The translations under genes were made by a program, and so were the position numbers. Shown here one piece after another: positions 12,601-27,600 of a DNA stretch of 64,000 nucleotides. The notes under the pieces are model-generated. The model had not been told where the DNA came from. It made no database searches and saw nothing but the letters and a program-made list of their open reading frames with translations. Each line of letters begins with the position of its first letter. Within the stretch, counting starts at the first letter, position 1. This DNA is from Hydractinia symbiolongicarpus (taxonomy: Eukaryota; Cnidaria; Hydrozoa; Anthoathecata; Hydractiniidae): contig NC_079885.1 of NCBI RefSeq assembly GCF_029227915.1, positions 7,068,001 through 7,132,000 on the forward strand. The letters are read 5' to 3'.

Positions 12601-15600
12601 AAAAAAAAACTATTCTGTGCGTATTTTTTTATAATTTTGAGGAATAGAATATGAACACACAAAACTTTCTACAAATAATAAGCAAAAAATAAAAAAGTAA
12701 GGGGTTTAGCATTTTTGCAATCAGATCTTTTTTTGAAGTATACCTTTCGCGTATTCATTCTAAATTCGTTGTAGCTACTCATAAAAGCTAGTACTGTACT
12801 CATATAAAGGTATTTTTAAGCCTGAGGAACAAAGGAAGTTTTGAGTAGCGAAGTTTCACATATTTCTCATTCAGTTGGCATGTACAGCTTGGTTTAAAAT
12901 AACTTAAAAAAAGAAAGGCTTTAGACTCAAAAATTAAGAAATATCCACTTACGTGCAACGTCTTAAGTCTGGATCGTCGCAATCTTCGATCATTTTCTAA
13001 ATAAAATCAGTAATTAAATTGTTACCAAAGAGGCCGTGGTTGGATGACTTCAAATTAGCCCCTATTGGAGGGGGATAGGAAATTTTAAAAATAAATGATG
13101 GCACCTTTTATTCAGGGGACTTTTTTTTGGAGGGGGGTGTGGCATTGATAATTACAAGCTCGTGAGCTTGTTACAAGCTCGTGAGCTTGTATTAAAACGC
13201 AAATGGGTCCTACAAGAATGGAAATTTTTGCCTCTCTGAGCACCGACACGGGAATCGTCGTGTGTTCGAATCTCATCTTGGTAACTATTTTTACTTTTTT
13301 TTTTCTTTTTTCTTTTTTAAAAAGATAAGACAAGTGTTCAAAACACTTATTTAAATAGCTAGTAAATGAAGGTGTTTCCACCAAACATTTTAAAAGTGAA
13401 TGTAGGCAGAATTAACTGAATTAATGAATTTCGCAAATTTTGGGGTTTGTGGGTTTGTGGTCTTTCTTCTTCCTGTCAGTCGGTTCACCCACAGACGGAC
13501 CCATCGAAAATTAAAATTTCGAGGAATTTTCCGTTCAGGAAGATCTCACAAATCAATTTTGAAAAATAACTGCGTAGTGTGTAACAAATATTATTGCGTA
13601 TCTGAATAGTAAAATATGTCGTGTCTAACTTCGTAACAAAAATCCCAATTTGATAGACAACATTTTGTAAACTTTATTCGCGAGGTTGTTTGCGTATATC
13701 ATACGTCTTGTTAGAATTTAGAAAATCGATTAATTTATTTTTTTCTTAAATTATTACAAGTTTTGTTCAGATATTTATATTCAACAAATTTCTGTGTACT
13801 TTCTTTTGAATCATTCAGTCTAATCCTTTGTCTCGTATCTGTGTCTAATTGACATTTGCAAGTTTGAAGTACGAAAGTGGCTTCACAATACACATACACG
13901 TCTTAAAGTACTGCTACTTTCGGATTTAAAAAACTCGACTTACAATGCCAAACTGCATACATTCTGCAGCTACTGGTAAAAATGCATCACGGCTAATGTA
14001 CCTTGCTAGTGCACCGAGAGTATCTAGGATAAAGAGAAGCAAATATGTTACTTCACACAAAGCACATCAGTACTCTCACAGACTGTGATAACTCTTCTTT
14101 TCATGAATACACTAGTCTGTTAAAAATCCACAGGGTCCCGTCAAACAAATTCCAGGCATCGCTTTTTCTAAACTTCTTAGTACAAAGTAATTTTAAAGCA
14201 GAGAAAGAATACGGCTATTGATATAAGGGTAAAGTATGATAATTAATCTCCTTTTTGGCAATTTACTTTAGGCTTGGACATTTGAGAGCTGACTATTTCC
14301 CTTCATTTAATATCTTATTTGCTTTTGATAAGGTCTATTCTCCAACCATGCAAATCTGTGGATAAGAAGTGTAAGAGAAAATGTTATATAACAGTAATGT
14401 ATACCAACCTACAGTTTGTGCATGAACATCCATAGTATCTATTGTTAATGGTTGTGTAAGATATACCTAAAAGTTAACTCGGATGAATTAAAAGAAATAT
14501 AATGAAGAAGTTAAAAAATTGTATGGATGACATAGCAGCTTCAATAATTCATAGGGTTGATTCAGAAATCATTTTAAGGGGAATTGTCACTGGTTGTTAC
14601 AATTTTTGGTCTTAGTAGGAAGTTAGAGATTGGCCATATTATCCTTTTAATGACATAAGAAACATTTTTATCTGTCATACAAAGATAAATATTGAAACCA
14701 TTTTGTCATATACTATTGTCATCAATCATAAAGTTTTGGTTGCCAAAATTTCTCTAAAAACATCGACGTCCAAATTGTTCCAGATTAGTCCCTAATCTAT
14801 TTATTCGCTGTGCCTTACTATGACACAAAATTACAAATAGATTTAGGGCAAAGTTGAAAAAGAACCAGAAGTAGAGTGGCTTACTTTTAAATGTTCCATG
14901 ATAATAGGGAAGAACACAGTGAGGTGGTCTTGGGCTGACGTAACTGCACATTAAGAGTATTTAGAATATTAACACCATTACAATATCAATAAACAGAAAA
15001 ATATTGCAAGAATCGAGAAAAACTTAAGGAATACAGAAAAATAGTGAGGTAAACTGAATTCAAACTTTGCTTTCATGTGTTACATGGACACAAAAAAAGT
15101 TTTCAACAATGAAGAAGTTAGTTTGAGCATGTCTGTTAATTCACAATGTTGAAAATATTGAAGAACAAGATCACCAAGTCCGTAAATTTGTTATTGGAAT
15201 GTACAATTTGTAAGATTTTGTGCTGCTCAACTCAAATAAATTTTTTATGTTGTATTGAACTGAATTTCACACAACTATAGCAATCATGTACTTTCTTTTC
15301 GATGATTGAATAACCTACCTAGAGCACCAATAGCACTAATCGCAAGTTCTGTTGTATGTGAATCCTATAAAATAAAAAGATTTATTACATAAAAACATGC
15401 AAATATTAAGTAATAACCAACAGCTTATTATTTAAATTTGAAATTATGGCGTGTAAACGCATTTGCTACTAAACACGGATAGATGTCTCTAACCTTGCTT
15501 ATTTTCAGTAGTGACAAGAAGGCCTCCATCAATCCATTGGTGTGTGTACTAACGATCTCCTTGTCTAGAAAATAAAACAGTAAATATAAACAGTAAAGAT

Positions 15601-18600
15601 AAAAAATAACTACAGCTCTGAAAATAATATTTCGGTAAATGTCTGTTTTTAGCTATTTCCTGAAATGGGCAAAAAGGTTCACTTGGCAAGCTGCAGAGGT
15701 CTTACTCTGGCAGAGGTATAGTCCGAGTAAACAGCGTAGACAGTGCGTTAGCTGCACATTCTACAATGTCTACACGATAACGGCCTGTAAAGGTGCGAAA
15801 TTAAACAATTTTAATTACAAGTTTAATCATAAGTCAACAAATGATTAAAGAAAGTAAAAACGTTTTTACTCACCTAATCCTTCAGTAAATTTTTCAATGG
15901 CATAAAACAGTTTTGTCAAAGTGCCTTTATGTTTAACATCAGCTTCTCCTCCACTATTTATTACGGTTTGCAAAAAACTAAGCAATAACGGAAGTACTTT
16001 TTCGTGAAATTTTCCGACTTCAGGCTAGAACAGTAAAAAAAGATTTACAACTTTTCCACAATACCTGTATTTTATTCAAAATTGTAGCTGAATCGTTACT
16101 TTGTGATTAGGTCTCGAAATAGCACTGCCTGGGATATAGGAATGTCAGATGAAAATCTGCTAAACGTACAAAGAGTAAATTCATTGTTTTTCGTTGTCTA
16201 ACAACTACTATGTACTAATACACTACTACTGCATGTGCGTGTGTGTTTTTGAGTTTAGAAAAAAGAATGTTATTATGTTTCAGTTCTTAAACGCCAACTT
16301 GGTTATTTCTTGACAATATTACATTAATTAAATGTCAATAACTTATTTATGGTAATGAAAGAATTGCATTGCAATTATAAGTTTGATGGTAAATAAAAAT
16401 AAAAAGCAAGGCTTAAACAAGCTAAAAAAACATATTGAAGAAGAACTACTTTGTTCATCACTAACATACTGCCTGGCAGTGAGCGGGATTCGATCCGCGG
16501 TTCCCAGAACTGGGAGCCACAGACGAACCATCTACACTACGTGCGGCTATATGTTAGGGATGAACTCAGATAGTTTATCCGGATGGTGTGTATACATAGG
16601 TGAATATTTATCATAGCACATCCGTATTTCATTCTCAAACACACATATAGGCATTACAAAAAACATATTACTGAACTTGTCCAAACACTAATTGATTACA
16701 AGTCACATGTCTTTGTCATTCTCACCTGAACATGTTCTGCATATTGACCAAGAGCAAACAAAGCAGCATTTCTTACAATAAAAGATTCATCAGACAAGCC
16801 TGAAAACATAAAAATAACGTCTGTTTAACATTTGATGGTTCAGGAAAAATACTTGCATTACCAAGTCATAAAATGATGGAAGTTCACCTTTCATTGCAGT
16901 GTCTATTGCATTTTGAAGATATCTAAAGCAATAAAAAAGTTATCAGAATAAACAAGAGACATTGTCAGAGAAAGTTTAGCAAGGTGTATAACAGAATTTT
17001 TAAAAAAATCCAAGAACATTTATAGAACATTTTAAAGAACATGGCCATAGCAGCAAACAAACAAACAGAGAAACTATACGAAATTGCATTTCATATAGTT
17101 TCAGAACTTTTAAAAACCTTTACCTGTTCCGTATAAAATCTGCACAACCTTCTGCTAATTCTCCGAGAGCTATGTATGCTGCTTTTCTTTCATATGGATT
17201 GGTACTGCCAAACAGTGGTGAGAGAGATTCCATCTGTTGGAAGTAGACAGAAATATTTAGTATCTTAACTAGCCGATACGGCCTGTGGAAAAGTCCACTT
17301 AGGCAGAAGAACAATGAGACTACTACATGAACCACTGTTTATTCGAAATTTTTTAACCCATAGCATCTATTGTGAATATCTTAAAACTCTGATCAAAAAA
17401 GTGTTTTCCGTGGTGAAAGAGATACATACAATTAAAGTTTTAGTGACACCTGCAAAATTCCAATGTACAAAAACAATTTATTTACATGTTGCCTTCACTT
17501 TGTATATATTTAAACGTTGATCAAAAAAAGAATAGGGTCAGTTGCGAAGATATTAGGATTTAAAGTTTTTGTGATGACGTCATCAACCTGTCTGGTCCCG
17601 AAACAGGTGGGCTGACCCAGCTTTAGTAAATTGGTCCTAATTTGATCCACCCATTTTAAGTTATTAGGCCTTTTAAAGTGAAATGCATTGCCTTCGCTAA
17701 TTTCAAAAATGATATTGACGTTGTGCGATAACAACTAGGCTAATCAAAGAAAAATGATCACATCCACTTTGCCTGTTACAGACACATAGATACAGTTTTC
17801 TTATTATTATAACAGATCAGCATGAAAAGTGGGAAAAAACGACCTAAAAATTAATTATTTTTAGACTTTTAAACCTTTTGTACCTGGTGTCCACATATGG
17901 GACAGAGCAAGGGTCATAAGGGGAGAGTCTCTGCTGTATTCCTACGTGGAAGAAGGGCCCTGCTAAACACCCCCATATGAAAGGGCAGCAAAACTTTTTA
18001 ACGGTGTTGAATAGAATAAATAGAATGTTTAATTCGTTTAACATAAATTTTAAAAAAGCAACTTCAACCACTTAAACAGCAAACAGATCATAAAAAACCC
18101 ATGGTCATAAATCATGGTAATAAATACTGACCAATAAAGGAATAATCTTTTCTGGAGATACATGTAATGCAAGCAAGTCTAAAGCCTAAAAAATATAAGA
18201 AGAAATTAAGTAGTAAAACACAAGACTTACATGTTTTATGCATCATGTAGGATGTGTCATATGCCTGGAAATTCAACGGAAACAATCGTTTCGTTTCCGC
18301 GACATTTCCGCGAATCAATAAAGACGGTAATAAGCCCTTGGAGAATATTTTAAATTATAATAATTTTATATTATAATATATACATATTTATATTATAATA
18401 ATTTACTACTATCAAGTAGGTCTTGTCACTAACTAGGACGTTTATGAAATGGTTCTCCACTTATTTATCGGTTTAAAGCTAATCGTTACCGTCGTTAACA
18501 TATCGTTTTCTAATGTCCACTTCGCGGAAACGAAAAAACATTTCTGTCAGCTTCAAATTACATGATGGATCGTCAGCTTTAAATTACAATAATGATGGAT

Positions 18601-21600
18601 CGTTTCCCTAGACTCCACAAATTTCCAGGCCTGATAATACACTACACATTTAAAAAAAAATTGTCTGTGGTCCCACGCATTTGGAAATTAAGTTATTCGT
18701 TCTCAGTATTTATACACAAAATAAATTTTTATGAAAACAAAACAAAACAAACACTACATTTTGTATGATTAAGCTGATCTTACCTGTCCAGCAACTGATT
18801 GCAAATTGTTCATCTCGTCAGCCTCCTCATCGTTCTCCTCATCTTCATTGGGTATTGCCATTAATGATAAGAGTAAAGTCACCAGAGGTTTTAAAAGCTT
18901 GGCTTTCAGCAAAGTCTATTAAAAAGTAATGATTAAATATAAAAAGCTAGAAATTTACATAGATTATATAGATGCACATAGATAGAAATAAATTGAGAAT
19001 ACCTTACTCTTTCTACGACACGCCCAACAAACTAGGTATAGTGCTTTTACGCGTAACGCTTCAGACAAGTCACCACAACTCATGATCTGATAATGAAGTA
19101 TTATTAAATAAAGAAACATTAAGTGCATGTGCTTGATAATAAAATCATTTAGAATTTTAGTTTTTATGGATAAGATAATGAAAGCTAAAACTATCTACTA
19201 ACTGCCAGGGCTATTTACATGAAGTCACCAAAATAACAAAAACAATGCATCTTCTAACTGATTGGTTATTCAAAACCTTGTTGGATCTTCAAATGGAGGA
19301 TTCAAATTGGACGTTGCTTGTCAGTGGAGAACCAAACTTTTTAAAATATGAGGTATACGTAGATGCCCACACACTCACAGCACAATTTAGCAGTGCTATG
19401 AAAAGCACCTGTATAATCTAAACCATTTTAGACTAAAATTACTTTGCAGGGATCAAAACAAAGCTGTGCACAGAAACTTAAAATATGACAAAATATGACT
19501 ATTACAAAATGAATTACCTGCATACAGAATTCAACAAGAGATTTTACATAAGGTACAATGATGCCAACTTCAATTTGGACTAATTCATCAAATATGTCTA
19601 AAGCTTCATTTGCTTTATCCTGCAAAAAAAAAAAGAAAAAGAAAACTTGAGCAAATTCTATTTTGGATACCTTTTCCTATTCGAACAAATGTAGAATGTT
19701 TTTTTCTACAATTTCCAGAAAATATATTAAGGCAAGGTGGCAAGTTTCGAAGTGTGACCCCACAAGTCATTATTTGGGCTATTTTTATGGTCATGCAATT
19801 CAAACGTGTCAATTTAGTCAGATCTAAACTCTCAAAATGCGCTAATTGTTATTGAAATCACAGTGTGGGCATTTTTCTCAGGGTTTGTGTGGGCCCTGAC
19901 ATGGATTATTGCATGAAGTGAATTATTCCGAAAGTGGGCATATTAAAAAGTGCAACTAGCACAATTAAAACACGGCTTACCTAACCTACATACTAAAAAA
20001 GAAGCTATTCCAGTATGTTGCAGGGAATTTGTGAGTTAATACATTTTGCCAACAGTGAAAAATGTGTTATTGTCTCAACATGTTGATAAGGATGAGTATG
20101 CAAATAATTAACTTCTACATTATGGCTCATTAAAAGTCAAAAATGAATAGTGTATGATGGTAAAAACAAAATGCATAGTCACAATTTTTTTTTACTTTTA
20201 TTATATTGCTATCAAATATTTGTGGGTTTTTCAATCTAAGTAATCACAAACATATTGTAAAGTTCAGTTAATTCTCACCTCATCCTGTTTTAGTAAAGCC
20301 TTAACCACGATCATGATCTGCCCCAACATTGGCTTTAAGAGGACCTGTTTAGGAAAAAAAGACTATCAGTAACAGATTTGGTTGTGGGCAAACGCTGTGG
20401 GGTGTGGTAAATCTACAATTTTGATCTTTTAATTGCTTAACCTTTTTTTTAAGCAATGACAGCAAAACAGTAACTTGTTACTACGTTCTCAAAGATAAAT
20501 CAGATTTTAAAATAAAAAATAAAAGTTCTGATAGACAAAAATGTCATAAAGAATGCAATGTTTTTCGCACACTACTATCCATATTAATTTAGGAAATCTG
20601 AGATAATAAATGGCGTGGTTTCAGAAAGCTTTTTAAATTTTTAAAAAAGCTCTTTTCATTCTTTGATATTTGACAGATATTTAGAAGGTATTTGCACTCA
20701 TTTTAACATTTTATGTATTCTGCATAAATTATAATGTCATGTTGGCTCTATAGAAATTGTTGATAATTTCTATTGTCATAATTTTTGACTTGTACAAGGA
20801 TATTTGCCAACATTTTTAAGGGTTACAGAAACAAAATGTAAAGTGTTTAAAACATCTTTGAAATGGTGCTACTTTACTTGTAGCAGTTTCCTTATACTTT
20901 TTGTTGACTGCTTTGTAGCTTTAGAGTTGCTTTGTCAGTTTAGCAAGCATACTCATTCAACCTATTGAAACTAGCCGACAAATAAACCATTTTTTGAGTT
21001 CTCTAACGTAGTTGAACATAATTTATCACCTTGGATTCCCTTTTCAAAAAAAAGTCACTCAGAGTAAAAAAAAAAGAAAAGTTGAAACGCAAAAAACATA
21101 TACCTCTTCATCTGAACCAAAAAATTGCAGCAGAGGAGTGATACACCTGGATTAAAAAGTATAAAAAGTATGAAAATATTGCCTCAGTGACTTATAACAT
21201 GAAGAAAAAATTGGCAGAACCGTATACTTTTCTTACACATCAATAAACACTCACTTGATTACATAGTAAGCATTAAGGTTTGACTGTGCATCGCCTAGAC
21301 CAGTTTGAAATGCAGGAAATAAGTCTCTGTACCAAGGACGAAGCTAAGTATATAATTTGAAGTGCATGTTAGTTAAAATACTCATGCTAAAATATAGATT
21401 ACCCTTTAAACTCATGCTTATTGTACATAAAGTATAAATACCTGCTCTGGAGCAGCCTCACATACAGCTTGAAGTAAACAAAAGCCACTCTAAAAAAAAA
21501 TTTACACAGCAATAAAGATCTTTTTCTGAAGTATACTTCACTCGATAATGTTTTTTAGTGTAAACAGTTTGGTCTTTAATGTCATGCTTTCAAAGGTAAT

Positions 21601-24600
21601 AAGAAAGTTTATGCATTGTTTATGTATAGCTGAAACACACAAGTTATGGTTTGTCAACTTTTTATATGTAAAAAATACCTCACGTTCCGCACAGCTTAAA
21701 CTTCCAACACAAGCAGATATAAATTGCATTAGTTCTGGCCATAAATTATCACTCAGCTCATGACGAGCAACAGATCCCACCTAAATAACACAAAATTCAT
21801 AGTTTAACTTCATTAATCAGGTAAGTATAGAAAATTAACTAGAATGCTAAGATAGACTTTTTTAAAAATGTCAGAGTTAAAGGGGTTTAAAATATTGCTA
21901 AAAATGGCTTCTAAATTGGTTCTTTGTGTTACAGATGCACCAAAAAGGAATTAGGGACAATCACAAATATCTTATTTGTAAAATAAAAAATAAAATAAAA
22001 AATGGTATAATCAGCACCATCAAGTCTTAATCAAGGTTCACATTTTTCGCTTCTTTTTTTTCTTTTTTTGGGGGGTTAAACGTTTCGGTAAGTTTAACTA
22101 AAAATAACATACTTTTGTGTTCTCTTCAACGTAGAAGTTTTAAGTCAGATTATCTTAGGGTTTGTTAAATAATAGCACAAGTAAATATTTAGAGATGTTT
22201 CCCTGTGTGGAATAAATAAAATAGAGGTGCTTCACATTTTTATTTGGGAGATGGAAATAATAGGGAGAATAATATATATGTGACATCAACATCAAGACAT
22301 ACCACTTGGCATACTGAAGCACGAACAAATACACTAAAATACAAATTTGAATATATATACAGTATCTCAAGAATTTTGAACAATAAAAATTGGAATGCTA
22401 TTGTACCCTATTTTAACCTACATGCCTTATTCATTCTTTCTTTATTATTAAACAAAAAATAATGGTTTAATTAATGCACTTTTATTGTGCATTTTTAACC
22501 AAATTATTGACTTCTATCAGAAATCAGTATCACTTCCTGCAAAGAACGCTACACCTGTTTAACAAACAAAAAAACGATTTGTTAGAAGGTTTGAAACTGT
22601 AAACAAATCTAAATACTTGACTACAAAACCTGGTAGACCAAGAAATACAGGCAAGCCTGGCACATGAAAGAGTGAAGAAGTGAAGTTTGGATAAATGCAT
22701 TATTTGCCAGCAAGATGTTACTGAAAAACTACATTACAGGGCATAATAAGGATTCAAGAGAAATCACCTTTAGTGCATTGCCATAAAAAAATTGCAACCC
22801 TATCCTATTTATAGTTACTTTGATGCATGATCATTAGAGATTATTGAAAGGGAAAAGAAAAATAAACAAACTGCTAACTAATAGCAGTGTTAGTCCAACA
22901 ACGAGAAAGTGCAAAATATGTATTTAATGAAACAGAAATTATATTAACGATAGTATACAGGGTTTTCACTCTTGAGTGAAACTTGAAAAGAATTTTTAAC
23001 CTTTTGTGGGAGGATGACAGTGTTTTCATAAAAAAATTTGAGAGTATATTTGAGGAAATTTTAAAGGTGGTGCCATGAGTGAAAAAGGAATTCTTGTACA
23101 AATGTAGCACTTCTATGTATTTTGAAAATAAAAACATTAAGGAGATTTGAAAAGGTTTTAAAAAGTTCCTTTTAGAGGAGAATTAAGGCGTTTGGAGGAG
23201 GCATTGGCAAGCCAGTATTACACTGGAGCTAAATCCATATTTTTTAGATTGATTTGGCTTCTTTTAGTCATTGACAAATTTTAAGTTATTGATATTAACC
23301 CTTTAATAACTATTTAAGAGGGCAATACTAATACAATATGAACTGTTTTTCCCATCTATATATCAAGAAATATTACCCAAGGTCAATAGTATAGATTGCT
23401 TATGAGATCAAAACGGTGACCAATGAAAAGTAATGTTTCTTGAAAGAGATAAATAAAACGGTTTATATTGAATTTATTAACTGATAGCTATTTTGTTAGA
23501 ATCCATCACACAAATTCGATGCTCTTTTGCTTGATGCTCATTGTACTGATATTTTAATAAAAAAACCCGTAGCAGATTTAAAATCATCAACACTTCTTGC
23601 TGTTTTTCTGGCAGGGTGATTGGTTAAAAGTTATACTGTGCTGTATAAAGCCTGTCATAAAAGCTTTTTAGCCAATCAGGGTTACAGATTTCCTGTATAA
23701 ACCGTTTGAGAATAGCTATCAGTTAATAACAGAGATTATTATATACCCGTAAGCAAAAACAGCCATTGAATAAATAATCGTATTCCACCCGTTTTATTCA
23801 ATGCTTGTGACGTAACAATAGTTTTGACAAAACATTCGTAAACGCATGTTTTGATTTTATCCTTTCCGCCTTATTAATTTTTATCGTAATTAACTGTGAT
23901 TGGTTGTTTCTTAGTGGTCCGTTTTCTGATTGGTCGATTTCCAAACACGTGAAATGGCGGGAACTTTTTTGTCGAGAAAATTCTTTTTACAAAAACATCG
24001 ATTTCACAAAAAAATGTTTCGATCTACACTATAAAATGAAACGAAAACAAAACGAACACAAAACAAAATAAGTAATATTAATTATAACAATCTCTTTTGG
24101 GCATATAATAAAACATATATACAATAGGTAAACATAGGTTATTGGATTTATTAACCCTCGGTGATATTATATTCAACTCCGCTGCGCGTCGTGGAATATA
24201 AATCACCTCGGGTTAATAAATCTTAATAACCTATGTTTACCTATTGTATATCTACTTATTATTGCCTGCTTGATGTAAATCCTTATTAACCATGTTGTGT
24301 GATTTTAAAAAAACAAATGACAATAATAAACAGATATTTAATGAGGTGGAGAAGACCTCGTTAAATATCACAAGTTTGACTGAATTATTTTTGATATCCA
24401 ATTTCACCAAATTAAATATCTGTTTTATCAGATATTTTAAGATATAAAACACTTTGATGAATTATGCAAAAAACAAGTTTTATATTAAACTTATAATGCA
24501 AAAAAATTAAGAATTTCAAACCATACAACATTTAAAAATAGTATGCTTATAGCATTCTTTTGTCGACACTCTCCTTTCTTGGCATATTTATGAGTGCAGA

Positions 24601-27600
24601 CAAGTGTCAAAACAACTCTAATATTTGATATTAAATATCTAAGGTTATACTTACACTGATTCTTTTGTAACACTCTGCAACAAAAGCTCTTTCAAACTAA
24701 AAACAAAACAATTCCTTTTATAGTCAATTGAAAATTACTTAAAAAGGAAGAATTCCACATATAAAAAAGTATGAAGTACCCCTTCTTGACATCAGAATGT
24801 ATTTTTTTCCATTGTTTTACAACTCTTCTTCGCAACAGGATAGCACAGTACTGACGTATCTACAAAAAATAACACGGCAATGGTCATATTAGATTTATCT
24901 ATTCTCTAATTTTTTTACTTTCACCAATCTATTGGATTTTTTATAATTTTATTTTATTTCAAGTCTATTTATTGAAATCACGTAGACTTTAAACTTGCTT
25001 CAGGGGCTGACAATTGCTTTTATGAACTACAAAAAATGAAAAAACCAATTAAGTGTAACATTGACAGGATGTAGGTTGATATTGATCTTATATATAGAAA
25101 TATTACCTGATGTATCCAAACAAAATTTAAAATGTCTATTATTTTCTCATTCCCTGTCCTCCAATGGCTTTAACTTTGAAGTAAGGGTTTTTTAAATGCT
25201 TTTTTTGTTTCTGCTTAAATTCTTCAGAAAGAATCAATTAATATATATTATGTTAATTAATAATGTTGTTGTCTATTATTTCCACCTTTCCATGCTTTCA
25301 AAATTTATCCATGCAAATACATTTTTTTTATATATAGGTGAATATTTATCATAGCACATCCGTATTTATCTAACATTTTATTTACATTCTTAGAACAAAA
25401 CTAAGTTTACAACTAAGCTTAAGTGCCATGTGTGAAGTAAGAATGATCGAAAATCTATTGGGGTTTAAAGGTTTCTTCATAATGTCATTAACCTTTGTAT
25501 TCTGTTATTTTGAAACAGGTGGGTTGCGCATTCTTTAGGTGAAAAAAACATCTTCTTTGGACAGCTGAATTCTGGCCTGGTTTGGTATTGTCAGTCACGG
25601 ACAAACTTAGCCTAATAATATTTGAGAAATGATGATAAAGGAACAATCAACATATTAGATATACTTACAGTAGGATCTTCTGAGTTTTGTAGGAGTTGTA
25701 CAAGTGCGGGTATAACTAAATCCGGTTTCGTGAAAGCTGTTTTCAATTGTAATGTTGCCTAAAGATAAAATTTTTGTTACTTAGCCAAAAATATCTTGGG
25801 TATGAAGTTATAAATCAGCAATTACATAAATGCACTACAAATCATAGCCAGAAAATCCTGGAAGTGACCAAGGAAGTAAGGAGATGTGTTCCCTGTATCA
25901 ATAGCTAGCTATTGTTTTTGCATCATTTTTACCGAAAGATTTAAGTATAAAGATAAGGAAGATGAAAGTATAAAGATAATCCTTATACTTTCTAGCATAA
26001 ACGTATATATAACCACTCAAAACTCTGAGCGAAAAAGAGTCAATATTTATATCGAGCATGACGGTCGCGATATGGATCGCGAAAGTCACGATGCATCCTG
26101 AAAGTCAACCTCATGATGGATCACCCCCTTCACGATGCTAAAAAATTTTACTATCGCGACAGCATCGTGAATTGTGCGTGACGCGCATGATACGCAATCC
26201 ACAATGTTAAGTGTCCTGGTAGAATTATTTATAATATTGATGATTACAAATATTACAAAAAGATAAAGTTATACAGTTTTACTGCATTTCTAACCCCTCT
26301 AAGGACAAAGTTTGTTTGAACAGATTTCTAGAATGACTTCATTTATGAGTTTACGTCTGATTTGCCACTAAAAAAGACGCACAAAAAAGACCCGGACATT
26401 TAAGACCTAAAAAAGACGCACTTATAAGACGCATTTAAAAAAACGTCTTTAAAAAGCATTGCAAAGACGTCTTTAAGACTAAAGACGCACAAAAAGACAC
26501 ACAAAAAGACACCAGAAAAGCGGACATTTAAGACCTAGAAAAGACGCATTTAAGACACATTTGAAAGACGTCTTTAAACACATTTGGAAGACGCCTTAAA
26601 AACTTAAAAAAACGACATCTTTACGACGTACTGAAAAGACGTTGTAAAGACGCACAAAAAAGACTTCGGGAAAGCAACATTTAAAACCAAAATAAAACGC
26701 AAAAAAGACGCACGGAAATGCGTCTTAAAGATGTCTTAAAAACGTTTTTTTTGCCGTCTGGGATGCTTTTCTGATTTTTTTTTCTCTAAAATTGGTCACA
26801 AAACTGATGAAAGTTAATTGGATCATGTAAAAATTGTATGCTTTCGGCATATTCAGGCTTGTGAAATTCAATTTTTTAAAAGTATTTTTTAACTTTTTCA
26901 ATTAATTGAAAGGTTTTTAACCGAACGAAAATGTGCGTTCAGAAATAATTGGGTTTCATTTAAAGGACGTTTAAAAACATCATGTCTTCAAAAAAGGAAA
27001 ACTTCAAGATAATTTAACCAAACAAAATTTGCGTTCAGAAAAATGTGATTTCCCATAAAAGAGGATTTAACAAAATTTTTATCAGTGAATGGATGTTGGA
27101 AGAAGCACTCTGGAGCTTATTAGACATCCAAAGAAAATTCAAATAATCTTCTTGCTCTAACCGAAGTTCGTTTTATAACATATCACACACTCCAAAATTA
27201 GGTCTTTTCTGCAGCAATTTTTTCGTCCACATACGACATTTCTAACGTTTTGTTAAATTTGTAGTTGCTGAAATAATAACTTTGTAAGTAAGTTCAACTT
27301 TGTCTTTGCTCTCTGAAGAAATTTTATTAAAAGAAAAATATCAAAATCTGTTCTCGTGTATCACATGTCAAGTTTCCATTTTATTTTAAATAAATTACAC
27401 AAATCGAATTCGATTAATTGGATTGTATTTCAAATGGATGTGTTTTGACCAATTGAACCAATCAATATACAAAAAATTCAATATTCTCCCAATAGGCGCT
27501 GCATGACAAATTAGCAGGGCTTGCGTAGTAGCTTTCCCCGACTAATTCAGGCAGTGCTACAATCTATATTTTTTATGCAATAAAGTGTCTAAGCATCATT

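Noticed and set aside
13205-13275. tRNA-like sequence with GTTCGAATCTC
   Set aside because: The T stem pairs poorly and no convincing D or anticodon arm is present; at most a decayed SINE head.
16480-16560. Functional tRNA gene on the minus strand
   Set aside because: Boxes are imperfect, the acceptor stem does not pair, and the flank is interspersed elsewhere, so it is treated as a SINE.
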